Source: Hydrogenophilales bacterium
GTDB lineage: Bacteria > Pseudomonadota > Gammaproteobacteria > Burkholderiales > Thiobacteraceae
DNA: 44,462 nucleotides
NCBI GenBank assembly: GCA_016235775.1
Contig: JACRIU010000093.1
Coordinates: 1-44,462 of the forward strand
Reading direction: 5' to 3'
The notes under the pieces were generated by a model. It was not told the DNA's origin. It searched no databases and saw nothing but the letters and a program-made list of their open reading frames with translations. Made by a program: the position numbers and the translations under genes. Positions 33,306-43,378 of this stretch are shown piece by piece (position 1 is the stretch's first letter; each line of letters starts with the position of its first letter).

Positions 33306-34538
33306 ATGAGTTTCCAACAAGCACTATCCGGACTGAACGCAGCGGCGAAAAATCTCGATGTGATCGGCAACAACGTGGCGAACACCGCGACTGTCGGCTT
33401 CAAGTCCGGGCAAGCGCAATTCGCCGAAGTCTACGCCAGCGCCCTGACCGGCGGCGGCGGCTCGCAGGTCGGCATCGGCACCAAGCTGGCGACGATCGCG
33501 CAGCAATTCACGCAAGGCAACGTCACCGCCACCAATAACCCGCTCGACGTCGCGATCAACGGCAATGGCTTTTTCCAGGTGGATAATAACGGCACGCTAG
33601 CCTACTCCCGCAACGGCCAATTTCAGATCGACCGGGACGAATATCTGGTCAACTCGCAAGGCTACAAAGTCCAAGGTTATCCGGTCGTCAACGGTGTGCC
33701 AGGCGGCAGTCCGGGCGATATTCAACTCGCCACAACCATTCTTGCCCCCAGCGCCACCACCTCTGCATCAATCTCCTTCAACCTGGATTCGCGCGCCAGT
33801 TCGCTCGCCTCTTCCGGGTTCAACTATGCGGATGCGACCACCTACACCAGTTCGACCTCGCTCTCGCTCTACGATAGCCTGGGCAATGCCCATATCTATT
33901 CGATGTATTTCCTGAAAACCGGCTCCAATACCTGGAATTCGTATGCGACGCTGACCACCTCCGCCGGTTCGACCGTCAACCTCTCTACCGGCGGACCGTT
34001 GAATACAACCAGCTTCACCTCGGCCGGCGCCATCAGCAGCGGCGCCTCCACGGCGCAAACCATCACCTCGGCGCAGCTTGGCACCGGCGCCGCGGCGCTC
34101 ACTACCGGAATCAGCTTTACCGGCAGCACCCAATTCGGCAGCTCTTTTGGCGTCAATACCCTCAACCAAGACGGCTATGCCTCGGGCCGCCTGACCGGAT
34201 TCAGCGTCGGCTCGGACGGTATTATCAAAGCGCGCTACAGCAACGGCCAAACGGTGGACAAGGCGCAAATCGTCCTGGGCGCTTTCAATAATCCGCAAGG
34301 CTTGCAGCCCTTGGGCAACAATCTGTACGCTGAAACCAACGACTCGAACCAGGCCATCATCGGCGCGCCCGGTTCCGGCAAGCTCGGGCTGCTGCAAGCG
34401 TCCGCAGTGGAAGAATCGAATGTGGATTTGACCGCCGAGCTGGTGTCGATGATCACCGCGCAGCGCAACTATCAAGCCAACTCGCAAACGATCAAGACCC
34501 AGGATCAGATTCTGCAAACCCTGGTGAACCTGAGGTAA
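33306..34538 (+). CDS. flgE: Flagellar hook protein FlgE
   Basis: The hook subunit, of 410 residues. Conserved ends (MSFQQALSGLNAAAKNLDVIGNNVANTATVG, cut here to LSGLNAAAKNLDVIGNN, and a C-terminal LVSMITAQRNYQANSQTIK) form the D0 coiled coil. The centre (about 150-290) is a Ser/Thr/Ala-rich variable domain that lies on the outer hook surface. It follows flgD and is followed by flgF with a 2-bp gap. Confidence 0.96.
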   Translation: MSFQQALSGLNAAAKNLDVIGNNVANTATVGFKSGQAQFAEVYASALTGGGGSQVGIGTKLATIAQQFTQGNVTATNNPLDVAINGNGFFQVDNNGTLAYSRNGQFQIDRDEYLVNSQGYKVQGYPVVNGVPGGSPGDIQLATTILAPSATTSASISFNLDSRASSLASSGFNYADATTYTSSTSLSLYDSLGNAHIYSMYFLKTGSNTWNSYATLTTSAGSTVNLSTGGPLNTTSFTSAGAISSGASTAQTITSAQLGTGAAALTTGISFTGSTQFGSSFGVNTLNQDGYASGRLTGFSVGSDGIIKARYSNGQTVDKAQIVLGAFNNPQGLQPLGNNLYAETNDSNQAIIGAPGSGKLGLLQASAVEESNVDLTAELVSMITAQRNYQANSQTIKTQDQILQTLVNLR

Positions 34539-34540
34539 TC

Positions 34541-35284
34541 ATGGATCGCCTGATCTACACCGCGATGACCGGCGCCAAGCACATCTTGTCGCAACAAGCG
34601 ACGGTCTCGCACAACCTGGCCAACCTCGCCACCAGCGGTTTCCGCGCCCAAGTCGATGCGTTTCGCGCGGCGCCGGTGATCGGAGAAGGCCTGCCGACGC
34701 GTGCTTTCGTCGTGGATGCCACGGTCGCCGCCGATTTCAATCCGGGCGTGATCCAAACCACCGGGCGCGACCTGGATGTCGCGATCAACGGCAAAGGATG
34801 GATCGCGGTGCAAGGCCCGGACGGCAAGGAAGCTTACACCCGCAATGGCAGCCTTGCGGTGAATGCGAACGGCGTGTTGCAAACCCGCACCGGCCAGAAT
34901 GTGCTGTCTGACGGCGGCGCGATTTCTGTGCCGCCCGACACCCAGCTCACCATCGGCAAGGACGGCACCATCAGCACCGTGCCGGCGAGCGGCGCGAAAA
35001 CCCAAATCAGCGAAGTCGCGCGCATCAAGATCGTGAATCCGCCCGAGGAAAAAATGGTGCGCGGCGACGATGGATTGTTTCACCTCAAGGACGGCGGCAC
35101 GGCGGATGTCGATGAGAGTGTCGTGCTGCATAACGGCGCGCTGGAATCGAGCAACGTCAACGCCGCCGAAGCGCTCGTCAATATGATCACCCTGTCGCGG
35201 CACTTCGATCTGCAAATGAAGCTGCTGCTAAACGCCGAACAAAACGCCGCCAAGGCCAGCCAAGTAATGGTTGTAACCGGATAA
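34541..35284 (+). CDS. flgF: Flagellar proximal rod protein FlgF
   Basis: A proximal rod component of 247 residues. [19 protein letters not shown] at the start and the C-terminal [24 protein letters not shown] (cut) are flanked by the usual rod/hook motif [16 protein letters not shown]. It contains the D1-like segment [21 protein letters not shown]. It is close behind flgE. Confidence 0.96.
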   Translation: MDRLIYTAMTGAKHILSQQATVSHNLANLATSGFRAQVDAFRAAPVIGEGLPTRAFVVDATVAADFNPGVIQTTGRDLDVAINGKGWIAVQGPDGKEAYTRNGSLAVNANGVLQTRTGQNVLSDGGAISVPPDTQLTIGKDGTISTVPASGAKTQISEVARIKIVNPPEEKMVRGDDGLFHLKDGGTADVDESVVLHNGALESSNVNAAEALVNMITLSRHFDLQMKLLLNAEQNAAKASQVMVVTG

Positions 35285-35288
35285 AATC

Positions 35289-36071
35289 ATGATTCGCTCA
35301 CTCTGGATTTCAAAAACCGGCCTCGAAGCGCAGCAACTTTCGATGGACGTCATCGCCAACAACCTGGCCAACGTCAGCACCAACGGCTTCAAGCGCAGCC
35401 GCGCAGTGTTCGAGGATTTGCTGTATCAAACCCTGCGCCAGCCGGGCGCCAAATCCACGCAGCAAACCGAGATTCCCTCGGGCTTGCAGCTCGGCACCGG
35501 CGTGCATCCGGTCGCCACCGAACGCATCCACACCCAGGGCAACTTGCAACAGACCGGGAACGCGCTCGATGTCGCGGTCAATGGCACGGGCTTCTTCCAG
35601 ATTTTGCAGGCGGACGGCACCACCGCCTACAGCCGCGACGGCTCGTTTCAATTAAACAGCCAAGGCCAAATCGTCACCGCCAGCGGCTATGTAGTGCAGC
35701 CGGCGATTACCATCCCGAGCAACGCGATCAGCATCAGCATCAGCCGTGACGGCATCGTCTCCGCATTGACGAGCAGCTCCACGACCCCCACGCAAATCGG
35801 TCAATTGCAACTCGCCAGCTTCATCAACACTGGCGGCCTGCAAAGCCAGGGCGAAAATCTGTACATCGAAACCGCCTCCTCCGGCTCGCCTTCCACCGGC
35901 AACCCCGGCAGCAATGGCCTAGGGTTTCTCAACCAAGGTTATGTGGAAACTTCCAATGTCAACGTCGCGGAAGAACTGGTCAACATGATCCAAACCCAGC
36001 GCGCCTTTGAAATCAATTCGCGCGCGATCACGGCCTCGGATCAGATGTTGCAGAAGCTGGCAACGTTGTAA
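35289..36071 (+). CDS. flgG: Flagellar distal rod protein FlgG
   Basis: The distal rod subunit of 260 residues, which makes the drive shaft through the L and P rings. It has the start [16 protein letters not shown], then [21 protein letters not shown], and the C-terminal [21 protein letters not shown]. Length (260) is that of Salmonella FlgG. It is close behind flgF. Confidence 0.97.
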   Translation: MIRSLWISKTGLEAQQLSMDVIANNLANVSTNGFKRSRAVFEDLLYQTLRQPGAKSTQQTEIPSGLQLGTGVHPVATERIHTQGNLQQTGNALDVAVNGTGFFQILQADGTTAYSRDGSFQLNSQGQIVTASGYVVQPAITIPSNAISISISRDGIVSALTSSSTTPTQIGQLQLASFINTGGLQSQGENLYIETASSGSPSTGNPGSNGLGFLNQGYVETSNVNVAEELVNMIQTQRAFEINSRAITASDQMLQKLATL

Positions 36072-36081
36072 GGAGCCCGGC

Positions 36082-36765
36082 ATGAAATTTTTCCTGCTTA
36101 AATCGATTCAAATGCTGCTGGCAGTGGCTGCTGCCTCGCTCCTCGCCGCCTGCAACTCGGTGCCGCCCACCAATGTGCACCAGCCGATGACCGCGCGCCC
36201 CGTCCCGACGCCCGCGCCGCAAGCCACCCCCGGCGCGATTTACAGCGTGGGCAATACCACACCGCTGTTTGAAATGAAGCGCGCGCGCAGCGTCGGCGAT
36301 ATTCTCACCATCCAGATAAACGAAAAAACCAACGCAACCAAGAAAGGCAACACCAAGGCCGAGCGCAAACAAACCAGCGATTACTCGCTGACTGGATTGG
36401 TGGGCCTGCCCGGCAAGAGCTTTCTCGGTTCCAGCCTGACCGCCGATTCGGAACATAAATTCGACGGCAAGGGCGAGTCCAACGCCAGCGACACCTTCAC
36501 CAGCACCATCACCGTCACCGTGATCGAGGTGTTCCCCAACGGCAATATGCTGGTCAGCGGCGAGAAGCAGATCGGCCTCAATCACGAAGATGAGTTCATC
36601 CGTTTCTCGGGCGTGGTCGATCCGGCCACCATCGGTTTTGGCAACAGCGTTTCCTCGGTGCAGGTCGCCGACGCGCGCATCGAATATCGCGGCAGCGGCG
36701 CGGTGGATTCGGCCCAGGTCATGGGCTGGCTGGCGAAATTTTTCCTGACTTTCTTGCCCTTCTAG
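36082..36765 (+). CDS. flgH: Flagellar L-ring lipoprotein FlgH
   Basis: The outer-membrane L-ring subunit. The protein has 227 residues from ATG 36082; GGAG lies before it. The signal peptide ends in a lipobox LLAAC, so the mature protein is lipidated. Recognised blocks are LFEMKRARSVGDILTIQINE, TITVTVIEVFPNGNMLVSGEK and the C-terminal GWLAKFFLTFLPF. The frame extends upstream to 36007 inside flgG, which is rejected. Confidence 0.95.
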   Translation: MKFFLLKSIQMLLAVAAASLLAACNSVPPTNVHQPMTARPVPTPAPQATPGAIYSVGNTTPLFEMKRARSVGDILTIQINEKTNATKKGNTKAERKQTSDYSLTGLVGLPGKSFLGSSLTADSEHKFDGKGESNASDTFTSTITVTVIEVFPNGNMLVSGEKQIGLNHEDEFIRFSGVVDPATIGFGNSVSSVQVADARIEYRGSGAVDSAQVMGWLAKFFLTFLPF

Positions 36766-36774
36766 GAGTATGAA

Positions 36775-37881
36775 ATGAGCCGGCTCCGCATTTTCCTCTC
36801 CCTGCTGCTCGCCCTTACCTGCGCCGCGCCCGCATTCGCCGAGCGCATCAAGGATGTGTCGCAAGTCTATGGCGTGCGCAACAATCAGTTGATCGGCTAT
36901 GGCTTGGTGGTCGGTCTCGACGGCAGCGGCGATCAAACCACGCAAGCGCCTTTCACCGCGCAAAGTCTTTCGGCCATGCTCACCACACTCGGCATCAACC
37001 TGCCGGCGGTGGGGGGGCTGCAATTGAAAAATGTCGCGGCGGTGATGGTGACGGCGGTGCTGCCCCCCTTCTCGAAGCCGGGACAAGCGATCGACGTCAC
37101 AGTCTCCTCCCTGGCCAACGCCAAGAGCTTGCGCGGCGGCACGCTGATCATGACCCCGCTCAAGGGCGCGGATGGCCATGTCTACGCCATCGCCCAGGGC
37201 AATATCCTGCTCGCAGGCGTAGGCGCGGCGGCGGGCGGCAGCAGCGTGCAGGTCAACCACCTCTCCGCCGGACGCATCCCCGCCGGCGCCACGGTCGAAC
37301 GCGCGGTGCAGTCCGCCGCCGTGGGGGATGGCGACTACATCACGCTCGAATTACATCAAACCGACTTCACCACGGTGAGCCGGGTGGTGCAGGCCATCAA
37401 CCGCTACTTCGGCGACAACACCGCGAATGCGCTCGATGGCCGCATGGTCAAGGTGCGCGCGCCGCAAGACCAAAACCGGCGCATCGCCTTCTTGTCGCAA
37501 ATGGAAAACATCACTTTCGCGCCGGGTGAGCTGGCCGCGAAGGTGGTGCTCAATCCGCGCACCGGCTCGGTGGTCATGAATCAATCCGTGCAAGTGGATA
37601 CTTGCGCGGTGGCGCATGGCAACTTGTCGGTCACCATCAGCAGCACGCCTCAGGTCAGCCAGCCGGGCGCATTGTCGCCGGGCCAGACCGTGGTGACGCA
37701 ACAAACGCAAATCCAGATCCAAAGCGATAAAAGCGGGCTGGTGACGCTGCCGGCCTCGACCTCCTTGAGCGACGTGGTGAAGGCGCTGAATGCGGTGGGC
37801 GCGACGCCGCTGGATTTGCTGGCGATTTTGCAAGCGATGAAAGCCTCGGGCGCGCTGCGCGCGGAGCTGGAGATAATCTGA
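36775..37881 (+). CDS. flgI: Flagellar P-ring protein FlgI
   Basis: The periplasmic P-ring subunit that surrounds the rod. The protein has 368 residues with a signal peptide (ending APAFAE). Characteristic blocks are [49 protein letters not shown] and, near the C-terminus, [24 protein letters not shown]. It needs FlgA (27419-28111) for folding. The stop overlaps the flgJ start by 1 bp. Confidence 0.97.
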   Translation: MSRLRIFLSLLLALTCAAPAFAERIKDVSQVYGVRNNQLIGYGLVVGLDGSGDQTTQAPFTAQSLSAMLTTLGINLPAVGGLQLKNVAAVMVTAVLPPFSKPGQAIDVTVSSLANAKSLRGGTLIMTPLKGADGHVYAIAQGNILLAGVGAAAGGSSVQVNHLSAGRIPAGATVERAVQSAAVGDGDYITLELHQTDFTTVSRVVQAINRYFGDNTANALDGRMVKVRAPQDQNRRIAFLSQMENITFAPGELAAKVVLNPRTGSVVMNQSVQVDTCAVAHGNLSVTISSTPQVSQPGALSPGQTVVTQQTQIQIQSDKSGLVTLPASTSLSDVVKALNAVGATPLDLLAILQAMKASGALRAELEII

Positions 37882-38387
37882 TGATCTCCTCACTCGACAC
37901 GGCCAGTTTTGCGCTGGGCAACGAGCCCCTCGGCGACTTGAAGCTGGCCCTGAAACGAGACGCTGCGCAGGGCACGCCTGGGCAATCCATTCATGCGGTT
38001 GCCAAGCAATTCGAGGGCATGTTCCTGAACATTCTGATGCGCGGCATGCGCAGCGGCGGCGGCAACAGCCTGCTCGACAACAATGAAACGAAGCTTTATA
38101 CCGAACTATTGGATCAGCAGTTCGCGCAAAAAATCGCCGATGGCCGCGGCCTAGGCCTGGCCGATGCGCTGGTGAAGCAAATCGCGCGCAGCCAGGCGCA
38201 TACCCTGCCCAGCCCTGACGCACCCGCCCAGCCCCTGACGCTGAAAAAAGAAGAAACCGCGAAAGCATTCACGCAAGGCCTGCCCGGCGCCGCACCCACG
38301 CCGCTGCCGCTCCACCGCAGCGAGCCCCCAGGTGCTTTTACCCTGCCCGCCAACGCAAGCGCGCCGCGCTATAAGGCCAAATCATGA
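37881..38387 (+). CDS. flgJ: Rod-binding protein FlgJ, muramidase domain missing
   Basis: In many relatives FlgJ joins an N-terminal rod-capping domain to a C-terminal glucosaminidase that opens the peptidoglycan; those proteins have about 300 residues or more. This one has 168. It has the rod-binding domain (AVAKQFEGMFLNILMRGMRSG, NNETKLYTELLDQQFAQKIADGRGLGLAD) and then a low-complexity tail, with no glucosaminidase motifs. A separate hydrolase such as MltB (2547-3557) or a gene elsewhere may supply the activity; that part is inference. Confidence 0.88.
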   Translation: MISSLDTASFALGNEPLGDLKLALKRDAAQGTPGQSIHAVAKQFEGMFLNILMRGMRSGGGNSLLDNNETKLYTELLDQQFAQKIADGRGLGLADALVKQIARSQAHTLPSPDAPAQPLTLKKEETAKAFTQGLPGAAPTPLPLHRSEPPGAFTLPANASAPRYKAKS

Positions 38388-38406
38388 TACGGCGATTTAC
38401 CTTGAT

Positions 38407-38433
38407 TCAAGTCCCTGAAATTTCTGCCGATAT
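38407..38433 (+). promoter_or_regulatory. Sigma-28 promoter of flgK
   Basis: TCAAGTCC, 11 nt, then GCCGATAT. The -10 matches seven of eight positions and the spacing is exact; the -35 keeps five of eight. It lies in the flgJ-flgK gap, 50 bp before the flgK ATG. In other bacteria flgKL is also sigma-28 dependent. Confidence 0.72.
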
Positions 38434-38483
38434 AGCAGTTATGTACAACACCATCGGCGGAGCGGAGCAGTAGGAGAAAAATC

Positions 38484-40442
38484 ATGGCGGGCATCTATGG
38501 CATCGGCGTACAGGCGCTCAACGCGGCGCAGCTCAGCTTGCTCACCACCGAGCACAATATCTCCAACGTCAACAGCCCCGGCTTCCACCGCCAAGAGGTG
38601 CTGCTGGAAACCAATTTCGCCCAGTCCACCGGATCCGGTTTTATCGGCCAAGGCGCGCAGGTCGAAACCATCCGCCGCCTGTATGACCATTTCCTGGATG
38701 AGCAAGTTCTAAGTTCGTCCAGCCAGTCGCAGTTCTATGACACTTATTACAGCGCGATCAAGCAGATCGACAGCATTATTGCCGACCCGAACGCCGGCTT
38801 ATCGCCCGCGGTTCAGGATTTCTTCAAAGGCGTGAACACGGTCGCCAACGACCCTACCTCGGTGGCCGGGCGGCAATCCCTGTTATCGGGTGCGGAAGCA
38901 CTGGTGTCCCGGTTTCAATCGATCAATGCGCGTCTCGATGATATTCGCAACGGTATCGACACCCAGCTCGATGCGGTCATCACCAACATCAACTCCTATG
39001 GCGCGCAAATTTCCGCGCTCAACCAGAATATCGTCTCGGCTCAAAGCTTGGCGGGGCAGCCGCCCAATGATTTACTGGATCAGCGCGATCAACTCATCGC
39101 CAAGCTCAACGAGCAAATCCGGGTCACCACGGTGACGCAAGACGATGGCAGCTACAATATTTTCATCGGGAATGGCCAATCCCTGGTAGTCGGCGCCAGC
39201 ACTTTCACCCTCGCGCTGCAAAACGATCCGGCCGACCTGGAGCAAAAGAACGTTGTCTATTCCCAGGGCGGCAGCTATGTCACCATCCCGCAAACCTTGC
39301 TGGAGAACGGCGGCGTGCTGGGCGGGCTGATTTCTTTCAGGCGGAATACCTTGGAAGGCGCGCAAAATGCGCTGGGCCGCGTCTCTATCGCACTGGCGCA
39401 AACCGTCAATAATCAAAACCAATTGGGGCAGGACTTGAATGGCGCTTTGGGCGCTAATTTATTCTCCCTCGCCAGCACTTCGCCCACCATCTACGCCAAC
39501 ACTGGGAACAGCAGCAGCGGCGCGGCTGTGTTAACGGCCACCCTCAGTTCCGGCGCCGCCGGCGCGCTCACCACCAGCAACTACACCTTGCAATACAATT
39601 CGGCATCGTCCAACTACACCCTGACTCAAGTATCGGATGGTACCGTCACGACGATCGCCTCAAGCGCATTGCCCGCGACAACGAGTTATGGGTTCACCAT
39701 CGCCCTCTCCTCCGGCACGCCAACAAACGGCGACCAATGGCTGCTGCTGCCGACCCGGTTCGGCGCGCGAGACATCAGCGTCGCGACGACCGACCCCAAC
39801 AAAATAGCCGCCGCCGCCCCCATCCGCACGGCGGAGGGAACCGCCAATACGGGCGCCGCCAGCATCAATCTCGGCTCGGTAAATACCGCTTCGCAGCCGC
39901 CGCTCAACTCGAATCTCCAAAATTCGGTGACCATCACCTTTACCAGCGCGTCGAGCTTTACCGTAACCGATACCACCTTGAGCAGCACGCTCGCCACGGG
40001 GGTGTCCTACACATCGGGAGGCTCCATCAGCTATAACGGCTGGACCGTGGCGATCAGCGGCGTGCCGGCCACCAGTGACACCTTCACCATCGCAAGCAAT
40101 ACCGGCGGTATCGGCGACAACCGCAACGCGTTAGCGCTCGCCGCACTGCAAACCTCGAACAAGCTGGCGAACAACACATCCGGCACGCCCACCACCACCT
40201 ACCAGGGCGCGTATGCGCAACTGGTGAGCAGCATCGGCAACAAAACGCGCGAATCTCGAGTCAATTCCGCTGCTCAGCAAACGCTGCTGAACGACACGAA
40301 AAATACGCAGCAACAACTATCGGGCGTGAATCTGGATGAAGAAGCGGCGAATCTGCTGCGCTTTCAGCAAGCCTATCAAGCGGCGGCCAAGATGGTTCAA
40401 ATCGGCAGCACGCTTTTCGACACGATTTTAGGCATCCGGTAG
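38484..40442 (+). CDS. flgK: Hook-filament junction protein FlgK (HAP1)
   Basis: The first junction protein between hook and filament. The protein has 652 residues, about 100 longer than Salmonella FlgK. The conserved ends (YGIGVQALNAAQLSLLTTEHNI and DEEAANLLRFQQAYQAAAKM) form the coiled coil. The extra length lies in a Ser/Thr/Ala-rich central domain (about 345-550) with repeats of TTSNYTLQY-like beta strands. It is exported with help from FlgN and is the first gene of flgKL. Confidence 0.95.
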   Translation: MAGIYGIGVQALNAAQLSLLTTEHNISNVNSPGFHRQEVLLETNFAQSTGSGFIGQGAQVETIRRLYDHFLDEQVLSSSSQSQFYDTYYSAIKQIDSIIADPNAGLSPAVQDFFKGVNTVANDPTSVAGRQSLLSGAEALVSRFQSINARLDDIRNGIDTQLDAVITNINSYGAQISALNQNIVSAQSLAGQPPNDLLDQRDQLIAKLNEQIRVTTVTQDDGSYNIFIGNGQSLVVGASTFTLALQNDPADLEQKNVVYSQGGSYVTIPQTLLENGGVLGGLISFRRNTLEGAQNALGRVSIALAQTVNNQNQLGQDLNGALGANLFSLASTSPTIYANTGNSSSGAAVLTATLSSGAAGALTTSNYTLQYNSASSNYTLTQVSDGTVTTIASSALPATTSYGFTIALSSGTPTNGDQWLLLPTRFGARDISVATTDPNKIAAAAPIRTAEGTANTGAASINLGSVNTASQPPLNSNLQNSVTITFTSASSFTVTDTTLSSTLATGVSYTSGGSISYNGWTVAISGVPATSDTFTIASNTGGIGDNRNALALAALQTSNKLANNTSGTPTTTYQGAYAQLVSSIGNKTRESRVNSAAQQTLLNDTKNTQQQLSGVNLDEEAANLLRFQQAYQAAAKMVQIGSTLFDTILGIR

Positions 40443-40451
40443 GAGACGATC

Positions 40452-41354
40452 ATGCGCATTAGTTCTTCAACCTTGTATGAAGTGGGCGTGTTTTCCATCA
40501 ACGATCAACTCACCAAGCTGGTGAAGACACAACAGCAAATCGCCCTCGGACGGCGCATCCTCACACCGGAGGACGATCCGGCGGGCGCTTCGCTTGCGCT
40601 GGAAAACGAAAAGGCGCTGGGGGTCATCAACCAATATGTGGACAACATCGCCCGCGCGCGCAGCACATTGGGGCTGGAAGAAACCGTTCTATCGAGCACC
40701 ACACGGGTGTTGCAAGACGCCCGGCAACTCGTGGTCAACGCCGGCAACCCCACGCTCAGCAGCACAAACCTGGCCGCGCTCGCCACCACGCTTCGCAGCC
40801 ACTATGACGAGTTGCTCGGTCAGGCGAATAGCAAAGATGGGCAAGGCGGCTACCTGTTCGCGGGCCACAAGTCGGCGACCCTGCCCTTCACGCAAACCAC
40901 CGGGGCTGGCGTCTATGCCGGCGATCAAGGCCAGCTCAAGATTCAGATCAATGCTTCGCGCCAACTCGCGGTCTCCGATTCCGGACAGGATGTATTCAAC
41001 CCCGGCGTCACCGGCAGCGATATTTTCGCGACCATCGAGACCTTCATCACCGCGCTCAACAGCGGCTCGGTCACCGCGTCCGATCTCACCACGGCGCTGA
41101 CGCAAATCGATACCGCCGTCAATAACGTGCTGCGGGTGCGCGCCAGCATCGGCTCGCGGCTGAATGAGCTCGACGCCGCCGAAGGCGCCAACCTCGACGC
41201 CGTCTTGCAATACGAATCCACGCTCTCGAATATTCGCGATCTGGATTACACGCGCGCCATCACCGACCTCACGCGCCAGCAAACCGGCCTGGAAGCGGCG
41301 CAAAAATCCTTCGTGTCGGTGCAGGGATTGAACCTGTTCAATTTCATATCGTGA
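40452..41354 (+). CDS. flgL: Hook-filament junction protein FlgL (HAP3)
   Basis: The junction protein next to the filament, of 300 residues. The start MRISSSTLYEVGVFSINDQLTKLVKTQQQIA (cut to TLYEVGVFSINDQL) and the C-terminal DYTRAITDLTRQQTGLEAAQKSF match the flagellin-like ends of FlgL. It lies 9 bp after flgK. It is the last gene of the flgB-flgL run in the window. Confidence 0.94.
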   Translation: MRISSSTLYEVGVFSINDQLTKLVKTQQQIALGRRILTPEDDPAGASLALENEKALGVINQYVDNIARARSTLGLEETVLSSTTRVLQDARQLVVNAGNPTLSSTNLAALATTLRSHYDELLGQANSKDGQGGYLFAGHKSATLPFTQTTGAGVYAGDQGQLKIQINASRQLAVSDSGQDVFNPGVTGSDIFATIETFITALNSGSVTASDLTTALTQIDTAVNNVLRVRASIGSRLNELDAAEGANLDAVLQYESTLSNIRDLDYTRAITDLTRQQTGLEAAQKSFVSVQGLNLFNFIS

Positions 41355-41359
41355 AGCGC

Positions 41360-41417
41360 GTAGGGGCGAGGCATGCCTCGCCCGAACCACACCGGGCCGG
41401 GCATGCCCGGCCCCTAC
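41360..41417. repeat. Double palindrome between flgL and htpG, possible terminator
   Basis: GGGGCGAGGCATGCCTCGCCC (cut: GAGGCATGCCTC) and GGGCCGGGCATGCCCGGCCC are two self-complementary blocks. Their outer ends, GTAGGGGC and GCCCCTAC, also pair, giving a cruciform. It is placed between the convergent ends of flgL and htpG and may stop both. There is no T run. Confidence 0.75.
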
Positions 41418-41419
41418 GG

Positions 41420-43300
41420 TTATCTACTTGCCAATGCCAGCATCAGGCTATTCAACTTTTTCACGAATCCCGCCGGGTCTTCCAACTGGCCGCCCTCGGC
41501 CAGCAAGGCTTGGTTGAAGAGAATCTGGCTGAAATCGCCGAAGCGCGCCGCATCGGCTTCGTTCTGCAGCAAGGCCAGCAAGGGGTGCTGCGGATTCACC
41601 TCCAGGATCGGCTTTGACTGCGGTACATTCTGGCCGGCGGCTTTCAACATGCGCTCCAGATTCATGCCCATTTCCTGCTCATCCACCACCAGGCACGCAG
41701 GCGAATCGGTGAGGCGATGCGAAATGCGCACGGCTTTCACCTGCTCGCTTAGCGCGGCTTGAATTTTCTCCACGAAATCTTTGTAGGTTGACTGCTCTTG
41801 CTCGCGCGCCTGCTTCTCCTCGGCATCGTCGAGTTGGCCCAGATCGAGATCGCCTTTGGCCACGGACTGCAAGGCATGGCCTTCGAACTCGGGCAGATTC
41901 GACACCAGCCACTCGTCCACGCGGTCATGCAGCAAGATCACTTCGACTCCCTTCTTGCGGAATATCTCCAGATGCGGGCTGTTTTTGGCGGCGGCGAAGC
42001 TGTCGGCGGTGACGTAATAAAGCTTGCTCTGCCCTTCTTTCATGCGCGCCACATAGTCCGCGAGCGAAACGTCCCCGGTTTCGGTATCCGCATGCGTGGT
42101 GGCGAAGCGCAGCAATTTTGCGATGCGCTCTTTATTGGCGTGATCCTCGCCCACGCCTTCCTTCAACACCCGGCCGAATTCGCGCCAGAAGGTGGCGTAT
42201 TTTTCCTTGTCGTTTTCCGCCAGATCTTCCAGCATGCCCAGCACCTTCTTGCTCGCGCCGGCGCGGATGGCGTCGATATCCTTGCTGTGCTGCAAGATTT
42301 CGCGCGAGACATTGAGCGGCAGGTCGTTGGAATCGATCACGCCGCGCACGAAGCGCAGGTAATGCGGCATGAGTTTGTCCAGGTCCTCCATGATGAACAC
42401 GCGGCGCACGTAGAGCTTGATGCCGTGGCGCGGCTGACGATCCCATAAATCGAAGGGGGCATGCGCCGGCGCATACAGCAGCATGGTGTATTCCTGTTTG
42501 CCCTCGACCTTGCTGTGCACGTGCGCCAGCGGCGGCTCGAAATCATGCGCCACATGTTTGTAAAATTCGGTGTATTGCTCGTCGCTGATATCAGCTTTGG
42601 GGCGCGCCCATAGCGCGTTGGCTTGATTGACGGCGGTATCTTCTTCCTTGCCCTCCAAGCGCATCAGAATCGGCAGGGTGATATGGTCGGAATATTTACG
42701 GATGATGCTTTGCAAGCGCCAATCGGATAGAAAATCGTCCTCGCCTTCACGCAGATGCAAGGTCACTTCGGTGCCATGTGTTTCCTTGCTCACGGTCTCC
42801 AGGGTGTAATCGCCCTCGCCGCTCGATTCCCATTGCACGCCGTGTTCGGCCGTCAGACCAGCGCGGCGGGTAACCACCGTCACCTTGTCGGCGACGATGA
42901 AGGAGGAATAAAAGCCCACGCCGAATTGGCCGATGAGATGCGCATCCTTGGCCTGGTCGCCGGTCAGGCGGTCCAGGAATTCGCGCGTGCCGGAACGCGC
43001 GATGGTGCCGATATTCTCGATCACCTCGTTGCGCGACATGCCAATGCCGTTGTCGGAAAGCGTGATGGTGCGGGCATCCTTGTCGTAAGCGACGCGGATT
43101 TTGAGTTCGCTCTCCCCCTCATACAAGGCCCCATCCGACAGCGCCTCGAAGCGCAGCTTGTCGCAGGCATCGGAGGCGTTGGAGATCAACTCGCGCAGGA
43201 AAATCTCCTTATTGCTGTACAGAGAGTGGATCATCAGCCGCAACAACTGTTTGACTTCGGCCTGAAAGCCCAGGGTTTCTTTTTGCGTTTCGGTGGTCAT
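41420..43300 (-). CDS. htpG: Heat-shock chaperone HtpG (Hsp90)
   Basis: An ATP-dependent Hsp90 of 626 residues. N-terminal ATPase motifs: [30 protein letters not shown] and [15 protein letters not shown]. The middle part has the LNVSREILQ block and the C-terminal part is the dimerisation domain. A sigma-32-type promoter lies upstream. It ends in a convergent gap with flgL; the two genes are not functionally linked by sequence. Confidence 0.97.
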   Translation of the reverse strand: MTTETQKETLGFQAEVKQLLRLMIHSLYSNKEIFLRELISNASDACDKLRFEALSDGALYEGESELKIRVAYDKDARTITLSDNGIGMSRNEVIENIGTIARSGTREFLDRLTGDQAKDAHLIGQFGVGFYSSFIVADKVTVVTRRAGLTAEHGVQWESSGEGDYTLETVSKETHGTEVTLHLREGEDDFLSDWRLQSIIRKYSDHITLPILMRLEGKEEDTAVNQANALWARPKADISDEQYTEFYKHVAHDFEPPLAHVHSKVEGKQEYTMLLYAPAHAPFDLWDRQPRHGIKLYVRRVFIMEDLDKLMPHYLRFVRGVIDSNDLPLNVSREILQHSKDIDAIRAGASKKVLGMLEDLAENDKEKYATFWREFGRVLKEGVGEDHANKERIAKLLRFATTHADTETGDVSLADYVARMKEGQSKLYYVTADSFAAAKNSPHLEIFRKKGVEVILLHDRVDEWLVSNLPEFEGHALQSVAKGDLDLGQLDDAEEKQAREQEQSTYKDFVEKIQAALSEQVKAVRISHRLTDSPACLVVDEQEMGMNLERMLKAAGQNVPQSKPILEVNPQHPLLALLQNEADAARFGDFSQILFNQALLAEGGQLEDPAGFVKKLNSLMLALASR

Positions 43301-43333
43301 TTCATCGTCCTATGGTGAATTTTTGCGGAGTAA

Positions 43334-43362
43334 TAATGGGGGCGAGCCGGCCGGATTTCAAG
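43334..43362 (-). promoter_or_regulatory. Sigma-32 heat-shock promoter of htpG
   Basis: On the minus strand CTTGAAA, 14 nt, then CCCCATTA. The consensus is CTTGAAA-N11-16-CCCCATNT. Only the last base differs. It ends 34 bp before the htpG ATG. Confidence 0.8.
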
Positions 43363-43378
43363 GCCCGGGAAGGATCGG

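Noticed and set aside
36028..37260. Minus-strand open frame of about 410 codons opposite flgH and flgI
   Set aside because: Shadow; both flgH and flgI are certain on the plus strand.
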